The notes under the pieces were generated by a model. The model had not been told where the DNA came from and searched no databases. It saw nothing but the letters and a program-made list of their open reading frames with translations. A DNA stretch of 6,586 nucleotides from Methylococcaceae bacterium (GTDB lineage: Bacteria > Pseudomonadota > Gammaproteobacteria > Methylococcales > Methylomonadaceae). The stretch's first letter is position 1, and each line of letters opens with the position of its first letter. The translations under genes were made by a program, and so were the position numbers. Of the stretch, positions 4,858-6,586 are shown piece by piece. The stretch spans positions 1 through 6,586 of the forward strand of contig CANNLO010000274.1 in the NCBI GenBank assembly GCA_947505055.1. Direction: 5' to 3'.

Positions 4858-5018
4858 CGACAAGCACATGAAGTGTTTGTTTGTCTATGTATATATAAAA
4901 TTATCAACTCTATTCAATAAAAAAATAGCCTACATCCCTCATTATTAGGCAGTTATAAGCTTAATTCTCAACAAATACTTACGATTTTATTACCGCACTC
5001 GTTGCCATAACGATATTA
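4858..5018. other. AT-rich intergenic stretch, possible weak minus-strand terminator
   Basis: No gene is seen. On the minus strand GCCTA (4950-4946) and TAGGC (4932-4928) could form a five-pair stem with a 13-base loop, followed by TA and seven T (4925-4919), a weak terminator-like signal. No minus-strand gene is seen immediately upstream of it, so its role is unclear. The junction to the helicase fragment lies near 5035. Confidence 0.35.
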
Positions 5019-5381
5019 TTGTTTTTTTGGTTAACTTTGCTCCTTCACGGCCAATTACCCGCCAAACAACGCGCTCAGGGCATGATTGATGCGCCCCAAT
5101 ACAATCTTATTATCGGGACGTTATCGCTACTCAGCGATGGCATAGACTGGCCGCATATTGGTAATATCATCTTTGCATCCCCCGTAAGCGCAGAAGTTGA
5201 TCGACCAGATCCAGCGGCGACACGATTATTACAATCCATTGGCCGTGGACGGCGACCGTTCCCTGGAAAGTTGATAACGAACGTACTGGATATTATTGAT
5301 AATTGTGCTTTTGGTAAATCTGCGTACCGGAAGCGCTCGGTAATTTATGACCAGCAGGGCTTTTCTGTTAGATCAATGTGA
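5019..5381 (+). pseudogene. C-terminal fragment of an SF2 DEAD/DEAH-type helicase
   Basis: From about residue 9 the frame matches the second RecA-like domain of superfamily 2 helicases of phage and island type: LLHGQLPAKQRAQGMI (8-23), motif V in GTLSLLSDGIDWP (33-45), SPVSAEVDRPDPAATRLL (54-71), motif VI QSIGRGRRP (72-80), then VLDIIDNCAFGKSAYRKRS. The product would be about 120 residues, against more than 400 for a whole enzyme; the Walker A/DEAD domain and the start of this domain are absent. Residues 1-7 (MFFWLTL) and upstream codons bear no resemblance to the family, so a deletion or rearrangement junction lies near 5037. No ribosome site precedes the ATG. Its end runs into repeat copy C. 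Likely a dead remnant of the same class of element. Confidence 0.8.
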
Positions 5382-5386
5382 CGCTA

Positions 5387-5508
5387 CGGGTTTTTGATAA
5401 CCCCTTGTTTTGTAAGATAGTGCAGTTCTGAGTTATCACCAAAGCCCCGATTTGGCGGAGTACTTAAAATCAGTAGTCACTATCTGGCGGCAAAGGCTAA
5501 GGCTAGGC
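5387..5508. repeat. Repeat copy C, inverted relative to copies A and B
   Basis: Positions 5387-5415 are an exact reverse complement of 2050-2078; 5416-5448 matches 2017-2049 loosely; 5429-5508 matches 1686-1766 at about 90%. Copy C therefore carries in one piece what is split between A and B on the left, as if it were the uninterrupted form. Copies B and C face each other across 3.3 kb holding the replication operon. The plus strand has an open frame (RFGGVLKISSHYLAAKAKAR) running past 5550, without a start codon. Confidence 0.8.
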
Positions 5509-5574
5509 GTGAGTCACGTATTAATCAATCAACAAATAATGTGAGTCACGCACTAATGACGCCGTGACTCACAT
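5509..5574. repeat. GTGAGTCAC motifs and a 12-bp perfect hairpin
   Basis: The near-palindrome GTGAGTCAC or its complement occurs at 5509-5517, 5541-5549 and 5564-5572. The last two belong to a perfect 12-bp inverted repeat, ATGTGAGTCACG (5539-5550) and CGTGACTCACAT (5563-5574), with a 12-base loop. It lies right after the stop of the minus-strand gene at 5576. No T tract follows on either strand, so it is a weak terminator candidate; a protein-binding site or REP-like element is as likely. Confidence 0.7.
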
Positions 5575-5575
5575 A

Positions 5576-5776
5576 TTACACCCTCAATGCAGCACGTAAC
5601 CCAGGCATGAAGCCACGCACAATATCCGGTTTACTGGCTTTACGTATGACTTCATCGTATCGCTCCTCTTCTTCATAGCGCACCATTTCTTCTTCTGCTT
5701 CAATTAAAAAAGCTTCAGTTCTAGCGGTAAATATTGAAACGCAAGCTTCAAATAAATATCTATATTCTATGGGCAC
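5576..5776 (-). CDS. Small acidic hypothetical protein, possibly 5'-truncated
   Basis: The frame from GTG at 5776 gives 66 residues: PIEYRYLFEACVSIFTARTE, then a strongly acidic helix (AFLIEAEEEMVRYEEEERYDEVIRKA) and KPDIVRGFMPGLRAALRV. The frame stays open upstream through EQIDYIVNSPKN to a TGA near 5828, where the DNA is already collagen-like sequence, and no ATG is found. A true start may have been lost at a junction near 5815, or GTG 5776 may be used; no ribosome site supports it. I recognise no family. The protein-like continuation upstream favours a truncated gene. The 12-bp hairpin follows its stop. Confidence 0.45.
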   Translation of the reverse strand: MPIEYRYLFEACVSIFTARTEAFLIEAEEEMVRYEEEERYDEVIRKASKPDIVRGFMPGLRAALRV

Positions 5777-5816
5777 ATTTTTAGGCGAATTAACAATGTA
5801 ATCAATCTGTTCAGCA

Positions 5817-6288
5817 CCTATAGGGGTTCAAGGTCCGCAAGGTGTTGCAGGTCCAATAGGCTTGACCGGAGCAACAGGGGCAACGGGACCACAGGGCGTA
5901 CAAGGAGTGCCTGGCCCCGCTAGTCCCATCGGTCCAGTTTATATCTTAGGTGATGTAGGTCCTAGTGGTGCTGGCAATGTGGTCTTTTATGTTGATGGTT
6001 CTGGCCAGCATGGCTTGGGGTGCAGCTATGACGGCGGCGAAAGCTTATGGCACTTGCGCTACAGATGTATTAAAAACACCAAATTGCTGGCATTTGCCTA
6101 CCAAGACTGAATTGCAATTGTTATTTGAACAAAAAAATGTTGTGGGTGGTTTTACTAATAACTGGTACTGGAGCTCTACAGAGAATGATAGCATCAACGC
6201 ATGGCTCCAGAATTTCTTCAATGGTAGCCAGGGCAGCCAAACTAAAGAGATGATGTATGTCGGAGTGCGTGCAGTTCGGGCTTTTTAA
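5817..6288 (+). pseudogene. Collagen-like/DUF1566 protein gene, 5'-truncated and frameshifted
   Basis: From 5823 the plus strand encodes twelve Gly-X-Y triplets (GVQGPQGVAGPIGLTGATG onward) with one Ser interruption, then VYILGDVGPSGAGNVVFYVDG and SGQHGL. At the GGGG run (6017-6020) the sensible frame shifts: from there the second frame gives AAMTAAKAYGTC, CWHLPTKTELQLLFEQK, WYWSSTENDSINAW and VGVRAVRAF, the DUF1566 (Lcl C-terminal-like) pattern usual in secreted or surface proteins, often after collagen repeats. Removing one G would join the parts; a larger loss of DUF1566 sequence is also possible. No start exists between the in-frame TAA at 5799 and the repeats, and no secretion signal is present, so the front of the gene is lost. 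A good terminator follows. Confidence 0.75.
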
Positions 6289-6329
6289 CTATTTAATCCT
6301 TTAATCCTTTAATATTTTTCTTTCCAATC

Positions 6330-6353
6330 AAGCCTCTTAAATGGGGCTTTTTT
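6330..6353 (+). terminator. Rho-independent terminator of the collagen-like/DUF1566 gene
   Basis: AAGCCTC (6330-6336) and GGGGCTT (6343-6349) form a seven-pair stem with one G-T and loop TTAAAT, followed by six T (6348-6353). It lies 42 bases after the stop at 6288. In between, TTTAATCC is tandemly repeated (6294-6316). Nothing else is seen from 6354 to 6444. Confidence 0.8.
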
Positions 6354-6444
6354 ATACCTAGAATTCGGCAAGTGTTGCGGGTGTTTTTTTTAGAATTGCG
6401 CCACCAGTGCGCCATGAAAGTTTTTTCAGAATATTCAGTACAAT

Positions 6445-6484
6445 AAAAAATGGCCTAGAGAACATTAAATTTCTCTAAGCCATT
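6445..6484 (-). terminator. Rho-independent terminator downstream of tRNA-Leu
   Basis: AATGGC-C-TAGAGA (6449-6461) pairs with TCTCTA-A-GCCATT (6472-6484), a twelve-pair stem with one mismatch and a ten-base loop. On the minus strand it is followed by six T (complement of 6445-6450). It ends about 30 bases past the tRNA 3' end, so it is the natural stop for the tRNA transcript. Confidence 0.75.
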
Positions 6485-6514
6485 GGTTTCTTTGCACTTC
6501 TCGAAACCAGAATT

Positions 6515-6586
6515 TGGTACCGAGAGCCGGAATCGAACCGGCACTGAGTCACCCCAACCGGATTTTGAATCCGGCGCGTCTACCAG
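6515..6586 (-). tRNA. tRNA-Leu (anticodon CAA), 5' end outside the window
   Basis: The minus strand reads GGTAGACGC (D-arm side), anticodon stem CCGGA/TCCGG around loop TTCAAAA (anticodon CAA at 6567-6565), a long variable arm (TTGGGGTGACTCAGT), T arm GCCGG-TTCGAAT-CCGGC and 3' TCTCGGTACCA with encoded CCA at 6517-6515. The long variable arm and CAA anticodon identify leucine (UUG codon). About 15 bases at the 5' end are cut off. This tRNA is a favoured integration site for P4-type islands, which join at its 3' end, here facing the gene remnants. No second copy of its 3' end was found in the window. Confidence 0.92.

Noticed and set aside
5862..6110. Collagen-like frame as an intact 82-residue gene
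   Set aside because: Its ATG lies within the Gly-X-Y repeats, and its tail after 6020 is out of frame with the conserved DUF1566 sequence.

Overview
The window looks like an accessory region of a gammaproteobacterial chromosome: a worn phage-satellite or genomic-island remnant between an insertion-sequence end on the left and a tRNA-Leu gene on the right. The tRNA, the P4-type integrase arm domain, the AlpA-like regulator, the DUF3631 protein and the IS21-type end repeats all fit Proteobacteria. I cannot name a genus.

Left (1-1640). Positions 1-122 hold four 23-24 bp repeats typical of an IS21-family end, with the element body off the window. A minus-strand cluster of five small genes follows, read from about 1584 down to 309: an integrase arm-domain protein lacking the catalytic domain, a 43-aa protein, an 88-aa protein, and two small proteins that both begin MSxKTRIxxLE, the last apparently frameshifted. 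Ribosome sites, short gaps and overlaps suggest one transcript from an extended -10 promoter near 1635 that overlaps a small palindrome.

Middle (1686-4860). A second minus-strand operon encodes an AlpA/Xis-like HTH protein, an unknown 146-aa protein, a DUF3631 P-loop ATPase and a TubC_N-like small protein, joined by overlapping starts and stops. The last 60 codons before the ATPase tail carry a dense array of TGTGACA motifs on both strands, bounded by a perfect 21-bp inverted repeat. This is a good candidate for an origin embedded in a replication gene. Upstream of the operon, a plus-strand promoter and terminator frame a possible ~89-nt RNA antisense to the predicted operon leader. Downstream lies a BRO-N gene fragment.

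Right (5019-6586). This is a junkyard of fragments: the C-terminal end of an SF2 helicase, an inverted copy of the repeat found at 1686-2078, a strong GTGAGTCAC hairpin, a small acidic protein gene, and a 5'-truncated, frameshifted collagen-like/DUF1566 gene with a good terminator. A tRNA-Leu(CAA), cut by the window edge, ends it, facing left with its own terminator.

The two minus-strand operons look like a replication/regulation module plus a cargo or control module. No full integrase, no capsid genes and no second tRNA end were found, so the element is either incomplete here or extends past the window.
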